From the NCBI GenBank assembly GCA_902825965.1, contig CADEDA010000019.1, forward strand, positions 1 through 57,990: DNA of 57,990 nucleotides. Reading direction: 5' to 3'. The DNA is from an uncultured Gemmatimonadota bacterium (GTDB taxonomy: Bacteria; Gemmatimonadota; Gemmatimonadetes; Gemmatimonadales; Gemmatimonadaceae). Each line of letters starts with the position of its first letter. Within the stretch, counting starts at the first letter, position 1. Position numbers and translations under genes: made by a program. The notes under the pieces were generated by a model. The model saw nothing but the letters and a program-made list of their open reading frames with translations, made no database searches and was not told where the DNA came from. Below, in pieces: positions 1 through 7,781 of this stretch.

Positions 1-53
1 AAGGGCTCCCCCCCCGGGGGGCAGAACCCCGCGAATCCCGCACCGCCGTCCAC

Positions 54-82
54 TTGGAGGAAGCGAACGGAGCAGATAGCTT
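54..82 (+). promoter_or_regulatory. Promoter of ffh
   Basis: A TTGGAG -35 element (54-59) and a TAGCTT -10 element (77-82) are separated by exactly 17 bases. The -10 ends ten bases before the ATG at 93, so the predicted transcript has a leader of only about three bases. The same TAGCTT hexamer recurs before rplS and the ABC exporter gene. The in-frame TTG at 54 is therefore better read as the -35 box than as a start codon. Confidence 0.6.
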
Positions 83-92
83 TCAAGGCTCT

Positions 93-1391
93 ATGTTCGC
101 AGAACTCTCCGAAAAACTCGAAGCCACGTTCGCGAAGCTCCGCGGCCGGGGCGTCCTGACCGAAGCCGACATCAAGGACGGCCTGCGGGAAGTGCGCCGC
201 GTGCTGCTCGAGGCGGACGTCAGTTTCCAGTTGACCCGGGAGTTCCTCGAGCGGGTGGAGAAGCGCGCCGTCGGGGTGACGCAGCTCAAGACCGTCTCCC
301 CCGCCCAGCAGTTGGTGAAGATCGTCTACGACGAGCTCACCCTCATGCTCGGCGAGCGCCGCGAGGGGATCAAGCACTCGACGCTGCCGCCGACGGTGAT
401 CATGATGGTCGGCCTGCAGGGCTCGGGAAAGACGACGTCGTCGGCGAAGCTGGCGCGCCGGCTGAAGGCGGAGGGGCGGGCGGTGCGGCTCGTGGCGGCG
501 GACGTGTACCGCCCAGCGGCCATCGACCAGCTCGAGACGCTGGGCCGCGACCTCGAGGTACCGGTGTACGCCGATCGCTCGACGTCGGATGTGCTGCGGA
601 TCGTGCGGGCGGGCGTCGAACTCGCGCGCAAGGAACGGGACCGGGTGGTCATCCTCGACACCGCCGGCCGGCTGCAGATCGACGACGCGATGATGGACGA
701 GCTGCGCCGCGTGAAGGACGCCGTGCAGCCCGACGAGATCCTGCTCGTCGCCGACGGCATGACCGGCCAGGACGCCGTGCGCATCGCGCAGGGCTTCAAC
801 GATGCGCTGGGCGTGACGGGGGTGATCCTCACCAAGATGGACGGCGACGCCCGCGGTGGCGCCGCGCTGTCGATCTACGGGGTCACCAAGAAGCCGATCA
901 AGTACATCGGCGTCGGCGAGAAGTCGGATGCACTCGAGGAGTTCCATCCGGACCGCATGGCGGGCCGGATCCTCCAGCAGGGCGACGTCCTCAGCCTCGT
1001 CGAGAAGGCGCAGGAGTCGTTCGACGCCGACGAGGCGAAGCGGCTCGAGAAGAAGGTGCGCAAGGAAGGCATGGACCTGCAGGACTTCCTGGGCGCGATG
1101 AAGCAGATGGAGAAGCTCGGCAGCATCCAGAACATCCTGAAGATGCTGCCGGGCGTGAACAGCAAGATGATGAAGCAGGCCAGTCAGGTGGACCCCAAGC
1201 GCATGAAGCATCTCGAGGCGATCGTGCTCTCGATGACGCCGGAGGAGCGCAAGGACCACACGATCCTGAACGGCTCGCGTCGCGCCCGGGTGGCCAAGGG
1301 CAGCGGCCGGCCGGTGAGCGAAGTGAACAAGCTCCTGGAGCAGTTCCGGGAGATGCAGAAGATGATGAAGAAGATGGGAGCACGACGGTAG
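93..1391 (+). CDS. ffh: Signal recognition particle protein Ffh (SRP54 GTPase)
   Basis: Ffh is the GTPase of the signal recognition particle. It binds signal peptides on ribosomes together with SRP RNA and delivers them to FtsY at the membrane. The protein of about 432 residues shows the N domain, then the G domain with P-loop GLQGSGKTT, the DTAGR switch and TKMDGDARGG guanine-specificity region, then a methionine-rich M domain (MKQMEKLGSIQNILKMLPG). It ends in a lysine/methionine-rich tail. I chose ATG 93, where the SRP54 family begins (MFAELSEKLE). An in-frame TTG at 54 lies on the likely -35 box. It heads a conserved translation cluster with rpsP, rimM, trmD and rplS. Length and motifs are normal for the family. 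Confidence 0.97.
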   Translation: MFAELSEKLEATFAKLRGRGVLTEADIKDGLREVRRVLLEADVSFQLTREFLERVEKRAVGVTQLKTVSPAQQLVKIVYDELTLMLGERREGIKHSTLPPTVIMMVGLQGSGKTTSSAKLARRLKAEGRAVRLVAADVYRPAAIDQLETLGRDLEVPVYADRSTSDVLRIVRAGVELARKERDRVVILDTAGRLQIDDAMMDELRRVKDAVQPDEILLVADGMTGQDAVRIAQGFNDALGVTGVILTKMDGDARGGAALSIYGVTKKPIKYIGVGEKSDALEEFHPDRMAGRILQQGDVLSLVEKAQESFDADEAKRLEKKVRKEGMDLQDFLGAMKQMEKLGSIQNILKMLPGVNSKMMKQASQVDPKRMKHLEAIVLSMTPEERKDHTILNGSRRARVAKGSGRPVSEVNKLLEQFREMQKMMKKMGARR

Positions 1392-1401
1392 GATGCGGGA
1401 T

Positions 1402-1423
1402 GGCGCGCCCGAACGGGCGCGCC
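1402..1423 (+). terminator. GC hairpin after ffh
   Basis: A perfect 9-base-pair stem (GGCGCGCCC / GGGCGCGCC) with a four-base loop starts ten bases after the ffh stop. There is no T-tract behind it, so it may terminate or only attenuate transcription into rpsP. Confidence 0.5.
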
Positions 1424-1534
1424 CCTCACACCTCACCTCTCCCATCTGCAGTCCCCTGGTGCGCCCCGGAAACGCCGGTGTGCGCGATGAGCCAGGTCCG
1501 CAGGACCCGTCACCCGTTCCTCGAGGAATGTTCC

Positions 1535-1840
1535 ATGGCCGTTCGTATCCGTCTCCGTCGTCAGGGCCGCACCAAGGCGCCCACCTACCGCATCGTCGTC
1601 GCCGATGGGCGTTCGCCGCGCGATGGCAAGTTCCTCGAGATCATCGGGCAATACTCGCCGCGGACCGGGGAGCAGGCGCTCCAGCTCAAGGTCGATCGTG
1701 CCAACTACTGGCTCGACAGCGGCGCGCAACCGTCGGACACCGTCCGCTCGCTGCTCCGCAAGGCCGGGGTGCTCAAGGCCCGTCACGAGACCCGTCTCGC
1801 CGCGAAGCTGGCCGCCAAGGCCGTGCCGGTGAAGGGCTGA
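1535..1840 (+). CDS. rpsP: 30S ribosomal protein S16
   Basis: Small basic ribosomal protein of the 30S subunit, 101 residues, beginning MAVRIRLRRQGRTKAPTYRI, the canonical S16 start. It contains the family signature VADGRSPRDGKFLEIIGQY. The ATG at 1535 was chosen over longer in-frame starts because the family begins here and a GAGGA ribosome-binding site lies at 1523-1527. The rimM start at 1843 follows two bases after the stop, so the two are probably co-translated. The rpsP-rimM-trmD-rplS order is the standard bacterial arrangement. Confidence 0.96.
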   Translation: MAVRIRLRRQGRTKAPTYRIVVADGRSPRDGKFLEIIGQYSPRTGEQALQLKVDRANYWLDSGAQPSDTVRSLLRKAGVLKARHETRLAAKLAAKAVPVKG

Positions 1841-1842
1841 GT

Positions 1843-2391
1843 GTGACGCTCCCCGACTGCGCGATCGTCGCGCGGGTACGCCGCCCACACGGCGTGCGCG
1901 GGGAGCTGGTGGTGGAATCGTTCACCGACGAGCCGGACGCGATCCTCGCGCCCGGCCGTCGGCTTTTTCAGGGCACGCACGACGGGGATCTCTGGCTCGA
2001 TCCCGCGTCCCGCCGTCCCCGCGAAGTGCACGTGCAGGGGTTGCGGCCGTTCAAGGACGGCTGGCTGATCACCCTCGACGCGGTCGGCGATCGCACCGAA
2101 GCCGAACGCTGGAACGGCCGGCACCTGCTCGTCCCGGTCTCCGAGCTCTCCGAGCCCGAGGACGGCGAGGTCTTCGCGCACGAGCTGGTGGGCATGCAGC
2201 TGGTCGATGCCGAGTCCCGCGCGCCGCTCGGGGAGGTGGTGGAGTTCTACGAGCTGCCGCAGGGCCTGCTCCTCGAGTGCCGCAACGCGCAGGGGCTGTT
2301 CAGCCTCCCGTTCGTCGATGAGTTCGTCGACGAAGTCGATCGCGCGGGACGGCGCATCGTCGTGCGTTTGCCGGACGGGCTGCTGTCGTAG
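1843..2391 (+). CDS. rimM: Ribosome maturation factor RimM
   Basis: RimM assists assembly of the 30S head, binding S19 and acting on 16S rRNA. The 182-residue protein starts at GTG 1843. Its N-terminal beta-barrel begins with the family motif [20 protein letters not shown]. The C-terminal PRC-barrel part includes [25 protein letters not shown] and ends with [12 protein letters not shown] and a LPDGLL tail typical of RimM. A much longer open frame upstream is a read-through over rpsP and is not coding. It sits between rpsP and trmD as in most bacteria. Confidence 0.95.
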   Translation: MTLPDCAIVARVRRPHGVRGELVVESFTDEPDAILAPGRRLFQGTHDGDLWLDPASRRPREVHVQGLRPFKDGWLITLDAVGDRTEAERWNGRHLLVPVSELSEPEDGEVFAHELVGMQLVDAESRAPLGEVVEFYELPQGLLLECRNAQGLFSLPFVDEFVDEVDRAGRRIVVRLPDGLLS

Positions 2392-2421
2392 CCCGCGTCC
2401 TCCCCTCCCAAGGCGCCCGCC

Positions 2422-3099
2422 GTGCTCCAGATCAACCTGATCTCGATCTTCCCCGACTTCTTCACCGCACCGCTCGCGTTGAGCATCCCCAAGCGCGCGG
2501 CGGAGGCGGGGCTGGTCGCATACCGGACGATCGACCTGCGCGAGTTCGCCACGGACAAGCACAAGACGGTGGACGACGCGCCGTTCGGCGGCGGACCGGG
2601 GATGGTGATGAAGCCGCAGCCGTTCTTCGACGCGGTCGAGTCCATCGGCGCCAAGGCCCCGATCGTGCTGCTCTCGCCCCGCGGCCGGGTCTTCTCGCAT
2701 GCCGACGCGATGCGATTCGCGGCCGGGGCCGAGCTCACGCTGCTCTGTGGGCACTACAAGGACGTGGACCAGCGCGTGGCGGACCATCTGGCCACGGAGG
2801 AGATCTCGCTGGGCGACTTCGTCCTCTCGGGCGGCGAGCCGGCCGCCCTGGCCATCGTGGACGCCGTCGTCCGCCTGCTCCCGGGCGCCATGAGCGACAT
2901 CGAGAGCGCCCGGACGGATTCGTTCTTCGACCGCGGGCTCTCGGCCCCGAGCTACACCCGGCCGGCCGAGTACCGGGGGTTCGGCGTGCCCGACGTCCTG
3001 CTGAGCGGCAACCATGCGGCCATCGAGAAGTGGCGCCGGGAGCAGGGCGAACGCCTCACGCAGGAGCGCCGGGGACCCGTTGCGCAAGGTCCGCAGTGA
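2422..3099 (+). CDS. trmD: tRNA (guanine-37-N1)-methyltransferase TrmD
   Basis: TrmD methylates N1 of G37 in tRNAs with G at position 36, using S-adenosylmethionine, and prevents +1 frameshifting. This 225-residue SPOUT methyltransferase begins at GTG 2422 ([13 protein letters not shown]). It carries the trefoil-knot residues: [37 protein letters not shown] and [19 protein letters not shown]. The C-terminal domain includes the [11 protein letters not shown] substrate region. The distal end of the gene overlaps the apparent promoter of rplS. Confidence 0.96.
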   Translation: MLQINLISIFPDFFTAPLALSIPKRAAEAGLVAYRTIDLREFATDKHKTVDDAPFGGGPGMVMKPQPFFDAVESIGAKAPIVLLSPRGRVFSHADAMRFAAGAELTLLCGHYKDVDQRVADHLATEEISLGDFVLSGGEPAALAIVDAVVRLLPGAMSDIESARTDSFFDRGLSAPSYTRPAEYRGFGVPDVLLSGNHAAIEKWRREQGERLTQERRGPVAQGPQ

Positions 3100-3108
3100 C
3101 AGTAGCTT
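3080..3108 (+). promoter_or_regulatory. Internal promoter for rplS
   Basis: TTGCGC (3080-3085) and TAGCTT (3103-3108) are separated by 17 bases across the end of trmD. This would give rplS its own transcript with a leader of roughly 45 bases. Confidence 0.55.
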
Positions 3109-3133
3109 ACAAGGCTCAACACGACACCCTCAG

Positions 3134-3155
3134 CGGACCGCCTTCCGGTCCGGAG
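3134..3155 (+). promoter_or_regulatory. rplS leader hairpin next to the ribosome-binding site
   Basis: A 7-base-pair perfect hairpin (CGGACCG, loop CCTTC, CGGTCCG) spans 3134-3152. Its last base is the first base of the GGAG Shine-Dalgarno (3152-3155) of rplS. This arrangement could let a protein or a competing fold control access to the start codon. Confidence 0.4.
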
Positions 3156-3161
3156 CCGCAT

Positions 3162-3533
3162 ATGCATCCGTTCGCCGAAACCCAGAAGGAATATCTCAAG
3201 CAGGTGCCGCCGTTCCGTGCCGGCGACACGCTCCGCGTGAACGTCCGCGTCAAGGAAGGCGAGAAGGAGCGTCTGCAGGCCTTCGAAGGCGTCTGCATCG
3301 CCCGCAAGGGAACCGGCGTCTCGGCCACGTTCGCGGTCCGGAAGATCTCCAACGGCGTCGGCGTGGAGCGCATCTTCCCGCTGCACTCGCCGATGCTGGC
3401 CGAGATCAAGGTGGTCCGCCGCGGTCGCGTGCGGCGCGCCAAGCTCTTCTACTTGCGCGAGGTGACGGGCAAGGCCGCCCGCATCGCCGAGAAGAAGGTG
3501 CGGGTGCAGGTCCCGGTCACCGGCGAGGCGTAA
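3162..3533 (+). CDS. rplS: 50S ribosomal protein L19
   Basis: L19 lies at the 30S-50S interface. The protein of 123 residues starts [21 protein letters not shown] at ATG 3162 and contains the diagnostic core ([26 protein letters not shown], then [18 protein letters not shown]). A GGAG ribosome-binding site lies at 3152-3155. Upstream in-frame codons would overlap trmD and are not part of the family. It is followed after eleven bases by rnhB, a common bacterial arrangement. Confidence 0.96.
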   Translation: MHPFAETQKEYLKQVPPFRAGDTLRVNVRVKEGEKERLQAFEGVCIARKGTGVSATFAVRKISNGVGVERIFPLHSPMLAEIKVVRRGRVRRAKLFYLREVTGKAARIAEKKVRVQVPVTGEA

Positions 3534-3544
3534 CACCCGCCCGC

Positions 3545-4180
3545 ATGGCCGGCGGCTGGAGCGCTCTCGAGCGGTCGCTGCGCGACGCCGGAGTCGGGTC
3601 CATCGCTGGAGTGGATGAGGTCGGACGGGGCCCGCTTGCGGGCCCCGTCGTCGTTTGTGCCGTCGTCATGCCCCTCGACCGCCGAGCCATCGCCGGCGTC
3701 GATGACTCCAAGCGGCTCGACGCGGCCGCGCGCGAACGGCTGGCCACCCGGATCCGCGCCGAGGCCCTGGCGCTGGGTCTCGCCGCCGCCCCGGTCGCGG
3801 AGATCGCCCGCTACAACATCCTCGAGGCCACGGTGCGCGCCATGGGCCGAGCGCTGGACCGCGTCGCACGCCAGTTGGGCGCCGAGCCGGGGGAGATCCT
3901 CATCGACGGGAAGCCGCTCCGGACCCTCGGGCGCCCACACCGCGCCATCGTCCAGGGCGATGGCCGCTGCTACAGCATCGGCTGCGCGAGCATCGTGGCG
4001 AAGGTGCTGCGCGACCGCCTGATGACGCGCCTGGATCCGCGCTACCCGGCGTACGGCTGGGCGTCCAATGCCGGATACGGCACGCCGGCGCACCTCGAGG
4101 GACTGCGCCGCGCCGGCCTGACCGCGCACCATCGCGTGAGTTTCTGCCGGTCCGCGCTCGGGCGGCAGCTCGAGCTCTGA
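3545..4180 (+). CDS. rnhB: Ribonuclease HII
   Basis: RNase HII cleaves RNA in RNA-DNA hybrids and initiates removal of single ribonucleotides from DNA. The 211-residue protein shows the family signature GVDEVGRGPLAGPVVVCAVV, which carries the first catalytic Asp and Glu. It also has the IDGKPLR Asp, and the ASIVAKVLRDR segment with the last acidic residue. ATG 3545 is eleven bases after rplS. It ends just before a convergent gene; a short GC-rich inverted repeat sits at the junction. Confidence 0.95.
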   Translation: MAGGWSALERSLRDAGVGSIAGVDEVGRGPLAGPVVVCAVVMPLDRRAIAGVDDSKRLDAAARERLATRIRAEALALGLAAAPVAEIARYNILEATVRAMGRALDRVARQLGAEPGEILIDGKPLRTLGRPHRAIVQGDGRCYSIGCASIVAKVLRDRLMTRLDPRYPAYGWASNAGYGTPAHLEGLRRAGLTAHHRVSFCRSALGRQLEL

Positions 4181-4202
4181 TTAGGGGCGCCGGCAGCGCG
4201 CG

Positions 4203-5228
4203 CTACGGCGCGCGGAGCCAGACCGAGACGAATCGCACCTGGTTGGAGCTGCGTTGCGCGGCGGCCGGCGCGACGCCGTTGCCGCAGGTGCCGCCGGGCG
4301 GCCACTTCATGGTGAGTGTGCGCGTGAGGTCGGAGCCCGCCGGATACATCTCCACGAACTCGACATTGCCCGCGAGGATCGAGCTGACGGGATAGCCGGG
4401 ACGCGGTTCCCCGTTGACGTAGAGGCAGGCGTCGTTGGAGATGCGCAGTCCCAGTCGCGCGACCGAGCCGGTGTACGGGAGCGCGTCGGCGAGTGAGGTC
4501 GCCCCGGTGCGCGAGAGTTCGTCACGGTGGATCAGCCCGGCGCGCGGAGTGGCGTACTTGAGACGCTGGTCGAGGTCGCGCCAGACCCAGTAATCCTTTG
4601 GGGCCTTGAGCACCGTGTCGAGGCCCACCTCGAGTTCCACATATCCGTCCGCGGGGACGGAGGCACTGACCAGCTGCGTGGCGTACCCTGCGCGTTCCAC
4701 GCGCAGCAGGAACTCGCGGCCCGACGGCAGCGGCAGCGAGAAGTTCCCGTCGATGTCGCTGCTCACGCTGGCGTCCCCGCCCAGGACGCGGATGGTCGCG
4801 CCCGCCAACGGCGTAAGGAGCCGGGCGTCCCGCACCAGCCCGCGAATGCCCGTCCACCGCTCGGCGATGAGGACGGGATCGAGCGCGCGGCTCACGGCGA
4901 TGAGTCCGAAATCTCGGCGGAGCCCCGCCTCGGGCATGGTGATGTCGAACCGCGCCGCCGTGTAGCCGAGTCGTCGGATGGACAAGGTCCACTGTCCGGC
5001 AGCGAGTGCGGAGAGCCGGAAGCTGCCGTCGTCGTCGGAGTAGGCCAGCACCGTCTGCGTCCCGCGGGAGGCCCGGAGCGTGGCGCCCTCCACGGCGGCG
5101 CCCTCGGCGTCGAGCACGCGACCCACCAGGAGACCCGGACGCAGGGACTGCGCCGCCGCGTAGGCGGGCAGCGTCAGGCCGAGGGTGAGGGCCAGTGGGC
5201 GAGCGGCGCGCGCGAGCGCAGTGACCAT
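4203..5228 (-). CDS. Exported protein with two carboxypeptidase-regulatory-like domains and a plug-like C-terminus
   Basis: 341 residues with an N-terminal signal peptide ending near AYAAAQ. Two beta-sandwich segments follow (about residues 30-110 and 125-215). The first has the GRVLDAEGAAVEGATL / DDDGSFRLSALAAGQW pattern of carboxypeptidase-D regulatory domains, and the second resembles it. The last 110 residues resemble a TonB-receptor plug (SLADALPYTGSVARLGLRI, then CLYVNGEPRPGYPVSSIL and NVEFVEMYPAGSD), but no beta-barrel follows. Two late cysteines could form a disulfide. It probably acts in the periplasm or at the outer membrane, role unknown. The start at 5228 is chosen because the signal peptide begins there; the open frame continues far upstream without coding character. 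Confidence 0.7.
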   Translation of the reverse strand: MVTALARAARPLALTLGLTLPAYAAAQSLRPGLLVGRVLDAEGAAVEGATLRASRGTQTVLAYSDDDGSFRLSALAAGQWTLSIRRLGYTAARFDITMPEAGLRRDFGLIAVSRALDPVLIAERWTGIRGLVRDARLLTPLAGATIRVLGGDASVSSDIDGNFSLPLPSGREFLLRVERAGYATQLVSASVPADGYVELEVGLDTVLKAPKDYWVWRDLDQRLKYATPRAGLIHRDELSRTGATSLADALPYTGSVARLGLRISNDACLYVNGEPRPGYPVSSILAGNVEFVEMYPAGSDLTRTLTMKWPPGGTCGNGVAPAAAQRSSNQVRFVSVWLRAP

Positions 5229-5409
5229 CAAGGCGGAGGACTCCGGGGGAGAGCGGACCAGCACGGAAACTGACTGGTGCCGTGGGTACGGGCAACCCGT
5301 GTTGGTGCTACCGGAAGGGCAGGAAAGGGTTCCCTCCGGGCGGCCCTCGCCCCCCTGACGAGACGGCGATGCACAGGTCACCTTTGGACGTTCCCGAACC
5401 CCATCCCTC

Positions 5410-6900
5410 GTGCACGCCCAAGCGGTCGCCAGCACCACCGATCCGATCTCCCAGCTGCTGGTCGCGGTGCTCCTGGTCGCGATGTTCGCGATGCTGAGCA
5501 TCGAGAAGGCGCATCGCGTGCTGATCGTGCTGTCGGCCGTCGCACTGCTCTGGGGGATCACGTACCTCACTCCGTACCATCTGCTCTCGCTGGAGCAGAC
5601 GGCCGGGGCGCTGGACCTCAACGTCCTGCTGCTGCTCGCGGCGATGATGGCACTGGTGGGCGTACTCAAGGAGACCGGGGTGTTCGGCTGGACGGTGGAG
5701 CGCCTGCTGGAGCGCTTCGGAGGACAGCCGGCGCGTGCCATCGCCGTGCTCTGGTGGTTCACGGGCGTCGCCTCGGCGTTCCTGGACAACGTCACCACCG
5801 TCATCTTCGTCACGCCGGTGGTGCTGGCGACGGTGCAGCGACTCAACGCGCCGCCGGCCCTCGTGCTGATCCCGGTGGTGATGGCGGCGAACATCGGCGG
5901 GACCGCGACGCTGATCGGCGATCCGCCGAACATCATGATCGGATCCGGGGCCGGCCTCACGTTCCTGCAGTTCATCGAAACGCTCGCGATCCCGGTGCTG
6001 ATCATGATGTGTGCGCTGCACTGGTGGGGGTCGCGTCGCCTGCGCGCGGCGATGGGGGGGCGCGCCGACCTGCCGGCCCGTGCCGACGAGCCGGGGGCAG
6101 GTCCGCAGATCTCCGACCCGGGCCTGCTCAAGTGGCTCGGGTGGATCAGCGCCTTCGTCCTCGCTGGCTTCGTCTCGCACGGCTTCACTGGCATGCCAGC
6201 GGCCGTCCCCGCGATCATCGGGGCGGCGGTGGCCCTGGTGGTGCAGGACGTGCGCTACGTGCGGACCCATCGTCCGACCCACGACGAGCGACGGCACGGG
6301 ATCCTGCACGTGCTGGAGCGCGAGATCGAGTGGCCCACACTCACGTTCTTCGCGTTCCTGTTCATCATCGTGGGCGCCGCGGTGGAGACGGGCCTGATCG
6401 GCACGATGGCCGCCGCGCTCGAGCGCACCATCGCGGCCGGGCGCGGCGCGTTCGGCCTCGGCGAGGCCGGCACCCTGATCTTCGCGGCCCTGCTCGTGCT
6501 CTGGGTCGCCGGCGTGCTCTCGGCCGTGATGGACAACATCCCGTTCGTCGCGGTGAGCATCCCGATCATCGCGGCGCTCACGCGGTCGTTGCCCGGCGAG
6601 ACCGCCGTGCTCTGGTGGGCGCTGTCGCTCGGTGCCTGCCTCGGCGGCAACGGCACGCCCATCGGGGCCTCCGCCAACGTGACGACGCTCGGGCTGGCCG
6701 AGCGTGTGGGGGTCCGGATCTCGTTCGCGGAGTTCGCCCGGACAGGCGTGAAGGTCACCGTCTTCACGCTGCTGGTCAGCTCGGTGTTCCTGGTCGGCTA
6801 CGTCACGCTCGGCAGGCGCGGCGTGGCGGCTGCCGGTGGCGCGGTGCTCGCGATCGCGTTGATCGGGCTCTGGCGCTACGAGTCCCGGGCCCACGGGTGA
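5410..6900 (+). CDS. ArsB/NhaD-type ion or carboxylate permease
   Basis: 496-residue inner-membrane protein with about 12 hydrophobic segments. It shows the paired repeat motifs of the ion-transporter superfamily: SAFLDNVTTVIFVTPV and NIGGTATLIGDPPNIMI in the first half, SAVMDNIPFVAVSIPII and LGGNGTPIGASANV in the second. These asparagine/glycine hairpins form the substrate and cation sites in ArsB, NhaD and SLC13 relatives. The substrate cannot be read from the sequence. The start is GTG 5410. Its stop overlaps the start of the N-formylglutamate amidohydrolase gene by four bases (GTGA), indicating translational coupling and a shared pathway. Confidence 0.85.
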   Translation: MHAQAVASTTDPISQLLVAVLLVAMFAMLSIEKAHRVLIVLSAVALLWGITYLTPYHLLSLEQTAGALDLNVLLLLAAMMALVGVLKETGVFGWTVERLLERFGGQPARAIAVLWWFTGVASAFLDNVTTVIFVTPVVLATVQRLNAPPALVLIPVVMAANIGGTATLIGDPPNIMIGSGAGLTFLQFIETLAIPVLIMMCALHWWGSRRLRAAMGGRADLPARADEPGAGPQISDPGLLKWLGWISAFVLAGFVSHGFTGMPAAVPAIIGAAVALVVQDVRYVRTHRPTHDERRHGILHVLEREIEWPTLTFFAFLFIIVGAAVETGLIGTMAAALERTIAAGRGAFGLGEAGTLIFAALLVLWVAGVLSAVMDNIPFVAVSIPIIAALTRSLPGETAVLWWALSLGACLGGNGTPIGASANVTTLGLAERVGVRISFAEFARTGVKVTVFTLLVSSVFLVGYVTLGRRGVAAAGGAVLAIALIGLWRYESRAHG

Positions 6901-7781
6901 GCGAGGTCCCGCGTCGGGCGGCGCGTCCGTCCTACCTCGTCTCGCCGCCGCAGGGACGACCGGCGCCGGTGGTGGTCGACTCCCCGCACAGCGGCTTCAC
7001 GTTCCCGACGGAGTTCGCTCCCGTCGCCCCGCTCGCGGCGCTGCGCAGCACCTGGGACGCCCACGTCGACCGGCTCTGGATGGCCGCACCCCGCGTCGGC
7101 GCGACGCTGCTCGCGGCGGAGTTCCCGCGGGCCTTCTGCGACGCGAACCGGGCGGAGGATGACATCGATGCGGCGCTGCTGGCGTCGCCGTGGCCGCGTC
7201 CGCTGCAGCCGACCGCGTATACGGCACGGGGGATGGGGCTGATCCGGCGGTTCGCACTGCCCGATGTCCCCATGTACGACGCCCCGCTGGCGGTGGCCGA
7301 GGTGGAGCAGCGCATCACGCAGTACTATCGGCCGTATCGCGCGGCGTTGCGCGCGCTCATCGACGAGGCGCTTGCGGCGGACGGGATCGCGTGGCACCTC
7401 AACTGCCACTCGATGAAGTCGCAGGGCAATGCGATGAACGTGGACGCCGGAGCCGCCCGGCCGGATATCGTCGTGAGCGACCGCCGCGGCACAAGCGCCG
7501 ATCCCGCGCTCACCGCCCGGATCGTCGGCTGGTTCACGCTGCGCGGTTACCGGACGGCGGCCAACGATCCGTACCAGGGCGGGGATCTCGTGCGCACGTT
7601 CGGGGCCCCGGCGCGCGGCGTGCAGAGTGTGCAGATCGAGGTGAATCGCGCCCTGTACCTCGATGAGCGGAGCGCGGAGCCCCATGCCGGCTTCACGGCG
7701 CTGCAGGATGACCTTGGCGCGTTCGTGCAGGAGTTCTGCGCCTGGGCGCGTGCCGCCGCTCCGGGCGGGGTGGGGCCGTGA
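6897..7781 (+). CDS. N-formylglutamate amidohydrolase family protein
   Basis: 294-residue zinc hydrolase of the HutG/N-formylglutamate deformylase family, which releases formate or another acyl group from N-acyl glutamate. Visible motifs are VVDSPHSGFTFP near the N-terminus, FCDANRAEDDID, the HLNCHSMKSQG metal/substrate segment, and RGYRTAANDPYQGGDLVRTFG. The start GTG 6897 overlaps the preceding permease stop by four bases, and its stop overlaps the AbgT gene start by four bases. No histidine-degradation genes are nearby, so the substrate may be another N-acyl amino acid delivered by the flanking transporters. Confidence 0.85.
   Translation: MSEVPRRAARPSYLVSPPQGRPAPVVVDSPHSGFTFPTEFAPVAPLAALRSTWDAHVDRLWMAAPRVGATLLAAEFPRAFCDANRAEDDIDAALLASPWPRPLQPTAYTARGMGLIRRFALPDVPMYDAPLAVAEVEQRITQYYRPYRAALRALIDEALAADGIAWHLNCHSMKSQGNAMNVDAGAARPDIVVSDRRGTSADPALTARIVGWFTLRGYRTAANDPYQGGDLVRTFGAPARGVQSVQIEVNRALYLDERSAEPHAGFTALQDDLGAFVQEFCAWARAAAPGGVGP

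Noticed and set aside
8-21. C-run/G-run palindrome at the window edge
   Set aside because: Too simple and too close to the edge to call a terminator.
54-92. TTG start at 54 extending Ffh by 13 residues
   Set aside because: The TTG is part of a -35 box with a 17-base spacer to TAGCTT, and SRP54 proteins begin at the ATG at 93.
1393-1842. Long open frame fused to RimM
   Set aside because: It runs across rpsP in another frame and has no family similarity; high GC keeps such frames open.
4190-4215. CGCGCGC/GCGCGCG inverted repeat after rnhB
   Set aside because: A short repeat of pure CG alternation, common by chance at this GC content.
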